Shown here: positions 27,605 to 40,757 of the stretch, one piece after another
Numbering within the stretch: position 1 is the stretch's first letter
How the letters are laid out: each line of letters starts with the position of its first letter
Assembly: GCF_019977275.1 (NCBI RefSeq)
Contig: NZ_AP024650.1
Span: forward strand, 744,001 to 808,000
Source: Arthrobacter sp. StoSoilB19
GTDB lineage: Bacteria > Actinomycetota > Actinomycetes > Actinomycetales > Micrococcaceae
Length of the DNA: 64,000 nucleotides
Reading direction: 5' to 3'
The notes under the pieces: generated by a model
Database searches by the model: none
The model's input: only the letters and a program-made list of their open reading frames with translations
Told to the model about the DNA's origin: nothing
Position numbers and translations under genes: made by a program

Positions 27605-29394
27605 GTTTTAATCCGCAAAGTTCCGGCCACTTCACCCCAAAGAGCACGTTCGAGCTAAATGCCCCTGGCCTCCAGCATGACCCGCTGTGGTACCGCAAGG
27701 CCGTGTTCTATGAAGTACTTGTCAGGGCCTTTGCGGATGCCAACGGCGATGGGTCCGGGGATTTCTCCGGGCTCATCGACCGGTTGGATTACCTGCAGTG
27801 GCTGGGCGTTGACTGCCTCTGGCTGCCCCCGTTCTTCCAGTCACCGCTGCGCGACGGCGGCTACGACATCTCCGACTACAACTCCGTCCTGGACGAATTC
27901 GGCACCATCAGCGATTTCAAGCGCCTCGTGGCAGAAGCCCATGCCCGCGGCGTCCGGGTGATCATCGACCTGCCCCTGAACCACACTTCCGACCAGCACC
28001 CGTGGTTCCAGGAATCGCGGAAGGACCCGGACGGCCCTTTCGGGGACTTCTACGTCTGGAGCGACACGGACGAGAAGTACCAGGACGCGCGCATCATCTT
28101 CGTCGACACCGAGGAATCGAACTGGACGTTCGATCCCATCCGCCGGCAGTTCTTCTGGCACCGGTTCTTCAGCCACCAGCCTGACCTGAACTTCGAAAAC
28201 CCGAAGGTGATCGACGCCGTCTTCGACGTTGTCCGGTTCTGGCTGGACCAGGGGATCGACGGTTTCCGGGCAGACGCCATCCCCTACCTCTTTGAGGAAG
28301 AGGGCACCAACTGCGAGAACCTCCCGGCCACCCACGAGTTCCTCCGCCGGCTGCGGGCCATGGTGGACGAAAGCTATCCCGGCCGCGTCATCATTGCCGA
28401 GGCAAACCAGCCGCCCACCGAAGTGGTGGAGTATTTCGGCACCGTTGAGGAACCCGAATGCCACATGGCGTTCCACTTCCCCATCATGCCCCGCCTCTAT
28501 TACGCGCTGCGGGACCAGAAGGCCGCTCCCATCATCGAAACCATGCGCGACACCCCCGACATCCCCGAGGGCGCGCAGTGGGGAACATTCCTCCGGAACC
28601 ACGACGAGCTGACCCTGGAGATGGTCACCGCCGATGAGCGCGCGGCGATGCTGGGCTGGTACGCCCCCGACCCCCGGATGCGGGCCAACATCGGCATCCG
28701 GCGCAGGCTGGCACCGCTGCTTGATAATTCCCGCGCCGAGATCGAGTTGATCAATGCCCTCCTGCTCTCGCTTCCGGGCAGCCCCTTCCTGTACTACGGG
28801 GACGAGATCGGCATGGGGGACAACATCTGGCTTGAGGACCGCGACGCCGTCCGCACCCCCATGCAGTGGAACCCGGACCGGAATGCCGGCTTCTCCCATG
28901 CGGATCCCGGCAAGCTGTACCTGCCGCCCATCCAGTCGCTGGTCTACAACTACGGCATGGCCAATGTCGAAGCGGAGGCTGCCCACTCCGGGTCCCTGCT
29001 GCGCTGGACCCGGCAGATCCTCAGCGTCCGCAAGAACCACCCGGCTTTCGGACTGGGCGGGTTCAAGCACGTGGAGGCGGACCACGACGCCGTCCTGGCC
29101 TACCTTCGTGAACTGCCGGACAGCAACCCTGCGGGCGTCGATGGAGAAATCATTTTGTGCGCCTTCAACCTCTCCCAGCACCCCGTCGCCGCCACGCTGC
29201 GCATTCCGGAATATGCCGGGCGCGGGTTGCGCGACGTCTTCGGTGGACAGATCTTCCCCGGCATCGGCGATGACGGCACCCTCACCCTGACCCTCGGAAG
29301 CCATGACTTCTTCTGGCTCCGCATGCGGTCGGCGGGGTCCAATCCGTCGTCGCCCTTCACCCAGGCCATGCCCATCCTGTCGATAGAGAACTGA
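27601..29394 (+). CDS. treS: Trehalose synthase (maltose alpha-D-glucosyltransferase)
   Basis: A 597-residue GH13 isomerase interconverting maltose and trehalose. LWYRKAVFYEVLVRAFADANGDGSGDF opens the barrel. VIIDLPLNHTSDQHPWF (region I), GFRADAIPYLFEEEGTNCENLP (II, with the TreS-typical loop), VIIAEANQPPTEVVEYFG (III) and FLRNHDELTLEM (IV) are all present. Unlike some actinobacteria it is not fused to the maltokinase. The GTG at 27601 overlaps the glgE stop by 4 bases; the open frame upstream from 27523 is within glgE. Confidence 0.95.
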   Translation: MSFNPQSSGHFTPKSTFELNAPGLQHDPLWYRKAVFYEVLVRAFADANGDGSGDFSGLIDRLDYLQWLGVDCLWLPPFFQSPLRDGGYDISDYNSVLDEFGTISDFKRLVAEAHARGVRVIIDLPLNHTSDQHPWFQESRKDPDGPFGDFYVWSDTDEKYQDARIIFVDTEESNWTFDPIRRQFFWHRFFSHQPDLNFENPKVIDAVFDVVRFWLDQGIDGFRADAIPYLFEEEGTNCENLPATHEFLRRLRAMVDESYPGRVIIAEANQPPTEVVEYFGTVEEPECHMAFHFPIMPRLYYALRDQKAAPIIETMRDTPDIPEGAQWGTFLRNHDELTLEMVTADERAAMLGWYAPDPRMRANIGIRRRLAPLLDNSRAEIELINALLLSLPGSPFLYYGDEIGMGDNIWLEDRDAVRTPMQWNPDRNAGFSHADPGKLYLPPIQSLVYNYGMANVEAEAAHSGSLLRWTRQILSVRKNHPAFGLGGFKHVEADHDAVLAYLRELPDSNPAGVDGEIILCAFNLSQHPVAATLRIPEYAGRGLRDVFGGQIFPGIGDDGTLTLTLGSHDFFWLRMRSAGSNPSSPFTQAMPILSIEN

Positions 29395-29395
29395 G

Positions 29396-32300
29396 ATGAA
29401 CCAGCCAATCCTCACTCCCGCCCTGACCGCGCTGCTCAAGGAATGGCTGCCGCAGCAGCGATGGTTCCCCGTCAAGACACCCGATTTCGCCATTTCCCAG
29501 GCCGGCAGCCTGGGCCTGGAGGATCCCACCGGGCACGCCGCGCTGGCCGTATTCCTCCTCAACGTCACCATGGAGGGGCCCGACGGCGGCCCGCGCAGCG
29601 CCGTGGTCCAGGTCCCCTTGAGCTTCCGCCCGGCACCGGCCGGCGGCATGGAACGGGCGCTGGTAGGCGAAGCCGCAGGAATGGATCCAACCCGTCCCTG
29701 GGTCTACGACGCTGTCCACGACCCCGACTTCGTAGGCGCCTGGCTCGACCTCATCCGGGACGGGTCGAAGGCCGCAAGCGGCAGTGCCACCGGCTTCCGG
29801 GTGGAAGGGCCGCACCGCCTGCCCACTGCCAAGGGCGTGGTGAAGGTGCTCTCGGGGGAGCAGTCCAACAGTTCAGTCATCGTGGACGACGGCGAATCTG
29901 CCGCCATGGTGAAATTCTTCCGCGTCCTGTCGGACGGGACCAACCCGGAGATTGAAGTCGGTGCTGCCTTGACCAGGGCCGGCACAGCGGAAGTCCCCGC
30001 CACCCTGGGCTGGGTCCGCGGGGAGTGGCTCGGAAAATCCGGTAACGCCGGACAAAGCAGCCGCTACGTCCAAGGTGAGCTTGCGGTGGCCCACGAGTTC
30101 CTCGCCGGCGGCCGCGACGCCTGGCGGCTGGCGGTTGACGCCGCCCGCTCCGGCACCGACTTCACGGCAGAAGCCCGAGCCCTGGGCGCGGCCACCGCAA
30201 CGGTGCACAAGCGGTTGGCGGAGGCACTGGGGCAGTCAGCCGAGCCCGAACCCGGAAAGGCGCCAGGAGCTGCTGTTGCCCAGCGTGTCCGCGCTGCTTG
30301 GGCGGAAGCCCGTGCCGCCGTCGGGCCTTACGACGACGCCCTGGACGCCCTGCTGGCTGACCTGGACAAGGTTCCCGCCGGGCCGCTGCAGCGCATCCAC
30401 GGCGACCTCCACCTGGGCCAGATCCTCCTCGTGACCGGACAATCCGGCGACCAGTCGCGCTGGGCCATCCTGGATTTCGAGGGCGAGCCCCTGCGGCCCA
30501 TCTCCGAACGGAACGTCCCGGACGTACCACTCCGGGACGTGGTGGGAATGCTGCGCTCCTTCGACTACGCGGCCGGTGCGGCGCAGCGCGAGCAGGAAGG
30601 TGCGCAGGTCCCGGACAGCTGGGTCGACGATTGCGCTGATGCCTTCCTTGCCGGGTACGCGGGGGTCATTCCCGGCACGGTGGACCGGACCTCGCCCCTG
30701 TTTGTGGCATTGTGGCTGGACAAGGCGCTGTACGAAGTTGTTTATGAAATGCGTAACAGGCCCGACTGGGTGGCGATTCCAGTAAACGCCTCCAGGCGGC
30801 TCCTAAGCGGTAACGGTGCCGGCGATCAGGCCGGTGCAGCATCGGAAGGTAACAAAATGACAGGCTCAGCACGAACTGACCAGCCGGGGGTGCCGCTGCA
30901 CGTGGATGAAGGCACCCTGGGCAGGATCGCGAACGGTGAACACCACGCCCCCCACTCCGTCCTGGGCGCGCACCTGGACGACTACGGGCATGTCACCATC
31001 CGCACCGTGAAGCATCTTGCCGAAGCGATCACCGTGGTCACCCAAGCCGGTGAAGTGCCAATGCAGCACGAGGCACACGGCGTTTGGGTTGCGGTCCTGG
31101 ATCCGCAGGACCAGGGCCACGTTCCCGACTACCGGCTCTCGGTCACCTACCCGGGCAAGGACCCGGTGACCATTGATGAGCCCTACCGCTACCTGCCCAC
31201 CGTAGGCGAAGTGGACCTGCACCTCATTGGTGAAGGCCGGCACGAAAAACTGTGGCAGGTTCTCGGTGCCCACGTGCGGCACTACAAATCATCGCTTGGG
31301 GACGTCAACGGTGTGTCGTTCGCTGTCTGGGCCCCCAACGCGCAGGCCGTCCGGGTCAAGGGCGATTTCAACGCCTGGGACGGACGGGAAAACTCCATGC
31401 GGTCGCTGGGTTCCTCCGGTGTCTGGGAAGTGTTCATTCCCGGCGTCCCGGCAGGTGCCTGCTACAAGTACGAGATCCTGACACGGGGCGGCTACTGGGT
31501 GGAAAAGGCCGATCCGCTGGCCTTCGGCACGGAGGTGCCCCCACTGACGGCGTCCCGGGTGGTGGAACCTTCCTACGCCTTCAAGGACGACGAATGGATG
31601 GAAGCGCGGGCCAAACGGGACCCGCACAACTCGGCCATGAGCGTCTACGAAGTGCACCTCGGGTCCTGGCGGCTGGGCCTTGGCTACCGTGAACTCGCCG
31701 ACGAACTGGTGGAGTACGTCAAGTGGCTCGGGTTCACGCACGTGGAATTCATGCCCGTCGCGGAGCATCCGTTCGGCGGTTCCTGGGGTTACCAGGTCAC
31801 CTCCTATTTCGCACCCACGTCCAGGTTCGGACATCCCGACGAGTTCCGCTACCTGGTGGACGCCCTCCACCAGGCGGGCATCGGCGTGCTCCTGGACTGG
31901 GTGCCTGCACACTTCCCAAAGGATTCCTGGGCATTGGCCCAGTTCGACGGCGAGCCTCTTTACGAGCACGCGGATCCGGCGCTGGGGGAACATCCGGACT
32001 GGGGCACCCTGATCTTCGACTTCGGCCGCACCGAGGTCCGGAACTTCCTGGTGGCCAACGCGCTGTACTGGCTGGATGAGTTCCATATCGACGGCCTGCG
32101 CGTGGACGCGGTGGCCTCCATGCTCTACCTCGATTACTCCCGCCAGGAAGGCCAGTGGCGGCCCAACCGCTTCGGCGGAAGGGAAAACCTGGAAGCCATC
32201 TCCTTCCTGCAGGAAGTCAACGCCACCGTCTACAAGACACACCCCGGCGCCGTCATGATCGCGGAAGAGTCGACGGCCTTCCCGGGCGTCACCGCTCCCA

Positions 32301-33100
32301 CCAGCCACGGTGGCCTGGGCTTCGGCCTGAAGTGGAACATGGGCTGGATGCACGACTCCCTCAAGTACATCTCCGAGGATCCCTTCAACCGCAAGTGGCA
32401 CCACGGAACGGTCACCTTCTCCCTGGTCTACGCCTTCACGGAGAACTTCCTGCTGCCCATCAGCCACGATGAAGTTGTCCACGGCAAGGGCTCCATGCTC
32501 CGCAAGATGCCGGGCGACCGCTGGCAGCAGCTGGCCAACCTCCGCGCCTTCTTTGCCTACCAATGGGCGCACCCCGGCAAGCAGCTCATCTTCATGGGAA
32601 CCGAGTTTGGCCAGGAAGCGGAGTGGTCTGAGCAGCACGGACTGGACTGGTGGCTCGCGGACATCCCCGCGCACCGCGGACTGCAGCTGCTGACCAAGGA
32701 CCTGAACGAGCTGTACGCTGCCACACCCGCCCTCTACACCCAGGACAACGTTCCTGCGGGTTTCCAGTGGATCAACGGGGGAGACGCCGACCGTAACGTC
32801 CTGTCCTTCATCCGATGGGACGCCGACGGCAACCCGGTCGTCTGCGCCATCAACTTCTCCGGTACGCCGCACGTCGGCTACACCCTTGGAGTTCCCACGG
32901 CCGGCGCATGGACCGAGGTCCTTAATACGGACCACACCACCTACGGCGGATCGGGTGTGCTGAACAGTGGAGAGCTGAAGGCCACCAACGAGGGACAGGA
33001 TGGCCAGCCGGCCACCCTTACTGTCACGCTTCCCCCGCTGGGAGCGTCCTACTTCAAGCCCGGGGCCGCATCGGCTGACCAGGCCGACGGGAAGAAATAA
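29396..33100 (+). CDS. glgB: Maltokinase - 1,4-alpha-glucan branching enzyme fusion (Mak/Pep2-GlgB)
   Basis: A 1234-residue two-enzyme fusion. Residues 1-465 are maltokinase: N-cap WLPQQRWFPVK, then an APH-like kinase with HGDLHLGQILL (catalytic loop) and AILDFEGEPLRP (metal-binding). It makes maltose-1-phosphate for GlgE. A Gly/Ala linker (about 466-487) leads to GlgB: GEHHAPHSVLGAH, CBM48 SFAVWAPNAQAVRVKGDFN, then the barrel with GLRVDAVASMLYLDYSR, VMIAEESTAFPG and ISHDEVVHGKGS. Met488 (ATG 30857) at the junction has GGAAGG 7 bases upstream, so a free GlgB of 747 residues may also be made. ATG 29396 follows the treS stop by one base. Confidence 0.93.
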   Translation: MNQPILTPALTALLKEWLPQQRWFPVKTPDFAISQAGSLGLEDPTGHAALAVFLLNVTMEGPDGGPRSAVVQVPLSFRPAPAGGMERALVGEAAGMDPTRPWVYDAVHDPDFVGAWLDLIRDGSKAASGSATGFRVEGPHRLPTAKGVVKVLSGEQSNSSVIVDDGESAAMVKFFRVLSDGTNPEIEVGAALTRAGTAEVPATLGWVRGEWLGKSGNAGQSSRYVQGELAVAHEFLAGGRDAWRLAVDAARSGTDFTAEARALGAATATVHKRLAEALGQSAEPEPGKAPGAAVAQRVRAAWAEARAAVGPYDDALDALLADLDKVPAGPLQRIHGDLHLGQILLVTGQSGDQSRWAILDFEGEPLRPISERNVPDVPLRDVVGMLRSFDYAAGAAQREQEGAQVPDSWVDDCADAFLAGYAGVIPGTVDRTSPLFVALWLDKALYEVVYEMRNRPDWVAIPVNASRRLLSGNGAGDQAGAASEGNKMTGSARTDQPGVPLHVDEGTLGRIANGEHHAPHSVLGAHLDDYGHVTIRTVKHLAEAITVVTQAGEVPMQHEAHGVWVAVLDPQDQGHVPDYRLSVTYPGKDPVTIDEPYRYLPTVGEVDLHLIGEGRHEKLWQVLGAHVRHYKSSLGDVNGVSFAVWAPNAQAVRVKGDFNAWDGRENSMRSLGSSGVWEVFIPGVPAGACYKYEILTRGGYWVEKADPLAFGTEVPPLTASRVVEPSYAFKDDEWMEARAKRDPHNSAMSVYEVHLGSWRLGLGYRELADELVEYVKWLGFTHVEFMPVAEHPFGGSWGYQVTSYFAPTSRFGHPDEFRYLVDALHQAGIGVLLDWVPAHFPKDSWALAQFDGEPLYEHADPALGEHPDWGTLIFDFGRTEVRNFLVANALYWLDEFHIDGLRVDAVASMLYLDYSRQEGQWRPNRFGGRENLEAISFLQEVNATVYKTHPGAVMIAEESTAFPGVTAPTSHGGLGFGLKWNMGWMHDSLKYISEDPFNRKWHHGTVTFSLVYAFTENFLLPISHDEVVHGKGSMLRKMPGDRWQQLANLRAFFAYQWAHPGKQLIFMGTEFGQEAEWSEQHGLDWWLADIPAHRGLQLLTKDLNELYAATPALYTQDNVPAGFQWINGGDADRNVLSFIRWDADGNPVVCAINFSGTPHVGYTLGVPTAGAWTEVLNTDHTTYGGSGVLNSGELKATNEGQDGQPATLTVTLPPLGASYFKPGAASADQADGKK
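30844..30859 (+). promoter_or_regulatory. Internal Shine-Dalgarno and ATG at the maltokinase/GlgB junction
   Basis: GGAAGG at 30844-30849, 7 bases before in-frame ATG 30857-30859. The position coincides with the interdomain linker and the ATG begins a sequence matching stand-alone actinobacterial GlgB in length (747 residues). Internal translation initiation is inferred from spacing and position only. Confidence 0.5.
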
Positions 33101-33118
33101 CGGCAGATGCAGTAAGCG

Positions 33119-33152
33119 AAAGGCCCGGAATCCGCGTGGTTCCGGGCCTTTT
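33119..33152 (+). terminator. Terminator of the glgE-treS-mak/glgB operon
   Basis: AAAGGCCCGGAA (33119-33130) pairs with TTCCGGGCCTTT (33140-33151), a 12-bp perfect stem with a 9-base loop, ending in a short T run. Confidence 0.85.
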
Positions 33153-33293
33153 GGCTGCCCGCAGGACGCCCTCCGGCAGCGGACTGGCGATCCGTAATTA
33201 GTGGTGGTAGAGTTTATTTCCGCGCTGCTCCACGGAGTCAGACGGAAAACCGAACCCCCCAAGCTAACGCTGAGGATGGTCGCGGACGCCGGT

Positions 33294-33322
33294 TTGACAC
33301 GAGAGAGATCAGCCGGTAAGTT
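33294..33322 (+). promoter_or_regulatory. Candidate rRNA operon promoter
   Basis: A perfect -35 TTGACA (33294-33299), a 17-base spacer and -10 TAAGTT (33317-33322), about 60 bases before the conserved leader box. The weak TAGAGT at 33208-33213 could be the -10 of a second, upstream promoter. Confidence 0.65.
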
Positions 33323-33390
33323 TGGAAAGTTGCTCCGGAGCGAGCCTGGACGTTGGTTTGGGTGGTGCCGGGTGTGTCTGTTGTTTGAGA

Positions 33391-33407
33391 ACTCAATAGT
33401 GTGCCAA
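33391..33407 (+). other. Pre-16S processing stem, 5' arm
   Basis: These 17 bases can pair in RNA along their full length with 35288-35304 downstream of 16S (15 Watson-Crick and 2 G-U pairs), bringing both ends of 16S together for RNase III-type cleavage. Confidence 0.75.
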
Positions 33408-33558
33408 GTTTGTTGATACCGATTATGTATGTAATTGGTTGATTGTGCTGTGCCGCCACCCCGTGGTGTGCATGGTGTTTTTAGCTGGTTTCAAATTTTG
33501 TGCAGCTGTTTCTGCCGTTATTTCCGGTGGTTGTGGTTGTGTCTGTTTTTGTTTTACT

Positions 33559-35087
<1,529 letters not shown>

Positions 35088-35287
35088 AGCACCTCCAACT
35101 CTTCTGTGCTGGTGAATGCCGGTGTGGGGGGTTGTCAGGAAGCAAGCCCGCAGCATGGACGATTGTTCCGTGGCGGGTGCTCATGGGTGGAATATCAGCA
35201 AATAGCGGCTGCGTGTTTTTTTGTCTTGTCTAGTACGAGCCAGTGATGGTTCTGGAACGGTGGGCGCGGGGATGCGTGGTTTTGTGT

Positions 35288-35304
35288 TTGGCACACTGTT
35301 GGGT
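35288..35304 (+). other. Pre-16S processing stem, 3' arm
   Basis: TTGGCACACTGTTGGGT pairs with 33391-33407 in the leader. Two positions are G-U wobbles, the rest are Watson-Crick. Confidence 0.75.
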
Positions 35305-35451
35305 CCTGAGGCAACAGGGCCGGGGAGGGGTTGCTGCGGCTTTGGTCGTGGTGGTTCCTTGTCGGGTTTGTTTGTTTCTGGTTTCCCTGCCGTGACGTTC
35401 CGTGCGCCTGTTTGGGTGTGTGGGGTGTGTGGTGTGGGGTTGTTGTTTGAG

Positions 35452-35472
35452 AACTACATAGTGGACGCGAGC
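35452..35472 (+). other. Pre-23S processing stem, 5' arm
   Basis: Twenty-one bases containing ACATAGTGGACGC pair with 38746-38766 after 23S; only two G-U wobbles interrupt. The same element, GAACTxCATAGTGGACGCGAGCAT, is known in mycobacterial spacers. Confidence 0.85.
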
Positions 35473-35596
35473 ATCTTGTATAAGAAGCAATTTCCAAGAT
35501 TAATGAACCTGGATCTGGCTGCGCTGTTGATGCCCTTTGGGTGTTGGGGTGTGGTTGGTTTCTGTGGTTCTCTCGAGAAATGTTTTTGATCTTTGT

Positions 35597-38723
<3,127 letters not shown>

Positions 38724-38745
38724 CACACAGATACATACAAACTCT

Positions 38746-38766
38746 GCTTGCGTCCACTATGTGGTT
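38746..38766 (+). other. Pre-23S processing stem, 3' arm
   Basis: GCTTGCGTCCACTATGTGGTT, the complement of 35452-35472, located about 25 bases after 23S. Confidence 0.85.
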
Positions 38767-38897
38767 CCCAACCAACAACCCCCCAACACACGGGTTGTCA
38801 CGGCACGGAACCACCACAACTGAATAACAACACCACAATGTTGTAACCACCAGACTTCCCACCCCCGAACAAAACACCGGGCGGGCGGGTACAAGGG

Positions 38898-39014
38898 TTA
38901 CGGCGGTCATAGCGTGGGGGAAACGCCCGGTCCCATTCCGAACCCGGAAGCTAAGACCCACAGCGCCGATGGTACTGCACCCGGGAGGGTGTGGGAGAGT
39001 AGGTCACCGCCGGA
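38898..39014 (+). rRNA. 5S ribosomal RNA
   Basis: About 117 nucleotides. TTACGGCGGTCATAGCG opens and GGTCACCGCCGGA closes the molecule, forming the terminal helix. The loop CCCATTCCGAACCCGGAAGCTAAG is diagnostic for 5S rRNA. It lies about 175 bases after 23S and before a strong terminator. Confidence 0.95.
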
Positions 39015-39023
39015 CACACATTA

Positions 39024-39058
39024 AGCAGGGCCCTGACAACGAATGTCAGGGCCCTGCT
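39024..39058 (+). terminator. rRNA operon terminator
   Basis: AGCAGGGCCCTGACA (39024-39038) pairs perfectly with TGTCAGGGCCCTGCT (39044-39058), a 15-bp stem with a 5-base loop; GCTTT follows. Confidence 0.9.
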
Positions 39059-39102
39059 GCTTTAACCGAACAGCACAAAGAGGATGCCCTGCCTCCGGGC
39101 GG

Positions 39103-39137
39103 ACTCTACCCCCGGGCACCGTGCCCGGGGGTAGAGT
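39103..39137. repeat. Perfect 17-bp inverted repeat before the SRPBCC gene
   Basis: ACTCTACCCCCGGGCAC (39103-39119) and its exact complement (39121-39137) are separated by a single base. It ends 8 bases before the ATG at 39146, so in mRNA the hairpin would cover the ribosome-binding region. It lacks a T run on either strand and follows a separate complete terminator, so it is more likely an operator or translational control element. Confidence 0.7.
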
Positions 39138-39145
39138 AGTCCCTC

Positions 39146-39673
39146 ATGAGCAGCATCTTCAGCCACCCGCAGGACCCTTTCGAAGAAGCCGGACAGCGGG
39201 CAATTGAGCCGCTGGAACCGGTGGTCCACACCGTAGTCGTGCCCGGTCCCGTGGCCCGGGCTTTCGTTGGTTTCACGGAGCACACCCACCTCTGGTGGCC
39301 CCTTGAGCAGCACAGTGTCTATGGTGCCGGCTCCTACGTGGAGTTTGAAGAGAACCTCATCCTCGAAACAGCCGATGACGGCCGCACCAGTATCTGGGGA
39401 ACCCTTGATGACTGGCAGCCGCCCCTGTCCTTCCATGCCACCTGGCATCCCGGCACTACGGCGCTGTGGTCCACCGAGCTCCTGGTGGCGTTCCGCGCCC
39501 TCGGCGGCGGAACTGAAGTCCGGGTCTTCCATGAAGGGTGGGAAGGCGCCGAGGATCCTGCCGCCGCGCGTCAAGAGTACGCGGAGGCGTGGCCCCGGAT
39601 CCTGGACAGGTATGCGCGGTTCATGGGCGCCGGGGACGCCGCAGAGGACAGCGCGACTGGAGGCGTGGCCTAG
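39146..39673 (+). CDS. SRPBCC / AHSA1-like domain protein
   Basis: A 175-residue single-domain protein of the START/Bet v1-like fold. HTVVVPGPVARAFVGFTEHTHLWWPLEQHSV is the usual AHSA1 N-terminus, and SFHATWHPG...TELLVAFRALGGGTEVRVFHEGWEG the strand-rich centre that ends in the long helix EYAEAWPRILDRYARFM. Such proteins bind small hydrophobic ligands; no partner is suggested here. There is no good Shine-Dalgarno upstream because a perfect hairpin occupies that place. It converges with the LacI regulator. Confidence 0.78.
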   Translation: MSSIFSHPQDPFEEAGQRAIEPLEPVVHTVVVPGPVARAFVGFTEHTHLWWPLEQHSVYGAGSYVEFEENLILETADDGRTSIWGTLDDWQPPLSFHATWHPGTTALWSTELLVAFRALGGGTEVRVFHEGWEGAEDPAAARQEYAEAWPRILDRYARFMGAGDAAEDSATGGVA

Positions 39674-40755
39674 CCCCGCCCCGCGGCCTTGTCCGGCGGC
39701 ACGGCGGTGCTGTTCCGGATCACAAACTCCGTAGGGTATTCCTGGTCCCGCGCTCCATCCGCCGCTAGGCCGCCGTCGGAACCTGCGCCCTCGGAACTTG
39801 CGCCCTCGGAACTTCCACCCGCATTGTCCAGCAGGGCCAAAGCAGTGGCAGCCGCGAGCCTTCCCTGTCCGCGTGGATCCTGGCTGATGGTGGTCAGCCC
39901 AAAGGTCTCTGCAAGTTCGTGCCCGTCAATCCCCACGACGGAAAGGTCCTGTGGGACCTGAAGGCCGAAGTCCCGGGCGGCGAGCATGATGCCCACGGCC
40001 ATCTCGTCGGACGCGGCGAAGACTGCGGTGGGGCGGTCAGCGGAGGTGCCCAGGAGCCGGCGGCCCGCCGCGTACGCGCCCTGGATGGTGAAGTCGGCCG
40101 TGGCCTGCCACTCTTGCCGCACCGTCAGCCCGGCTGCTGCCATAGCCGCTGCAAAGCCCTTCTGGCGCAGCTGCGGAAGGTTGAAGTCCCGGTTCAAGGC
40201 CGCATCCCCGGTAACATGCGCGATCCGGGTATGGCCCAGCCCGATCAGGTGCCGGGTGGCCATCATGGCCAGGCCTTCGTCGTCGATCCTTATGGTCGAG
40301 GCGCCCCGCAGCGCCCCGCCGATGCCCACAATCGGACGGTGCACGGCGAGCAGCTGGCCGATCTCTTCCTCGCTGAGTACCAGCGCCACCGCAATGACGG
40401 CGTCCAGGCGTTTCCGCAGCAGGAAGTCGTTCAAAATGCTGCTGCGGTGCTCCGGCTGCTCTCCCACGTTGTACAGCGTCAGGTCGTAGCCGGCGTCCAG
40501 GAGGGCTTCCGAAACGCCCTCCAGGACCGAAGAGAAATACCAGCGCTGGACGTTGGGCACCACCAGGCCGATGTTGTGGTTCCGCCCGGAGGCGAGGCTG
40601 GAGGCGTGGTAAGAGGGGACGAACCCGAGTTCCCGTGCCGCCTCCTGCGCAAGGCGGCGGCTCCTGGAGGAGACGTTGGACTTGCCGCTCAGCGCCCTGG
40701 AGACGGTGGCCACGGACAGGCCGGCCCGGCTGGCAACTTCTTTGATGCCCGCCAT
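39670..40755 (-). CDS. LacI family transcriptional regulator
   Basis: A 361-residue repressor. The HTH is IKEVASRAGLSVATVSRALSG (residues 4-24), followed by the hinge helix SYHASSLASGRNHNIGLVVP and a periplasmic-binding-protein-like sensor domain ending with FVIRNSTAV. Start ATG 40755 puts the HTH at the N-terminus; the frame stays open upstream inside the glucosidase gene. A linker near the C-terminus contains EGASSEGAGSDGG, encoded by three 15-bp tandem repeats (39776-39820). It lies 2 bases after the alpha-glucosidase stop, so it probably regulates that gene through the paired operators at 42512 and 42579. Confidence 0.92.
   Translation of the reverse strand: MAGIKEVASRAGLSVATVSRALSGKSNVSSRSRRLAQEAARELGFVPSYHASSLASGRNHNIGLVVPNVQRWYFSSVLEGVSEALLDAGYDLTLYNVGEQPEHRSSILNDFLLRKRLDAVIAVALVLSEEEIGQLLAVHRPIVGIGGALRGASTIRIDDEGLAMMATRHLIGLGHTRIAHVTGDAALNRDFNLPQLRQKGFAAAMAAAGLTVRQEWQATADFTIQGAYAAGRRLLGTSADRPTAVFAASDEMAVGIMLAARDFGLQVPQDLSVVGIDGHELAETFGLTTISQDPRGQGRLAAATALALLDNAGGSSEGASSEGAGSDGGLAADGARDQEYPTEFVIRNSTAVPPDKAAGRG
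39776..39820. repeat. Three 15-bp tandem repeats within the LacI gene
   Basis: Units TCGGAACCTGCGCCC, TCGGAACTTGCGCCC and TCGGAACTTCCACCC follow without gaps. They keep the frame and encode a Ser/Glu/Gly/Ala linker. Copy number may vary between strains. Confidence 0.85.
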
Positions 40756-40757
40756 GG

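Larger units (their letters stand above)
33153..33558 (+). promoter_or_regulatory. rRNA operon promoter and leader region
   Basis: No gene. It holds the best rRNA promoter candidate (33294-33322), the conserved leader box TTGTTTGAGAACT (33381-33393), also found in the 16S-23S spacer and in mycobacterial rRNA leaders, and the 5' arm of the pre-16S processing stem (33391-33407). The last 100 bases before 16S are T- and G-rich. Confidence 0.75.
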
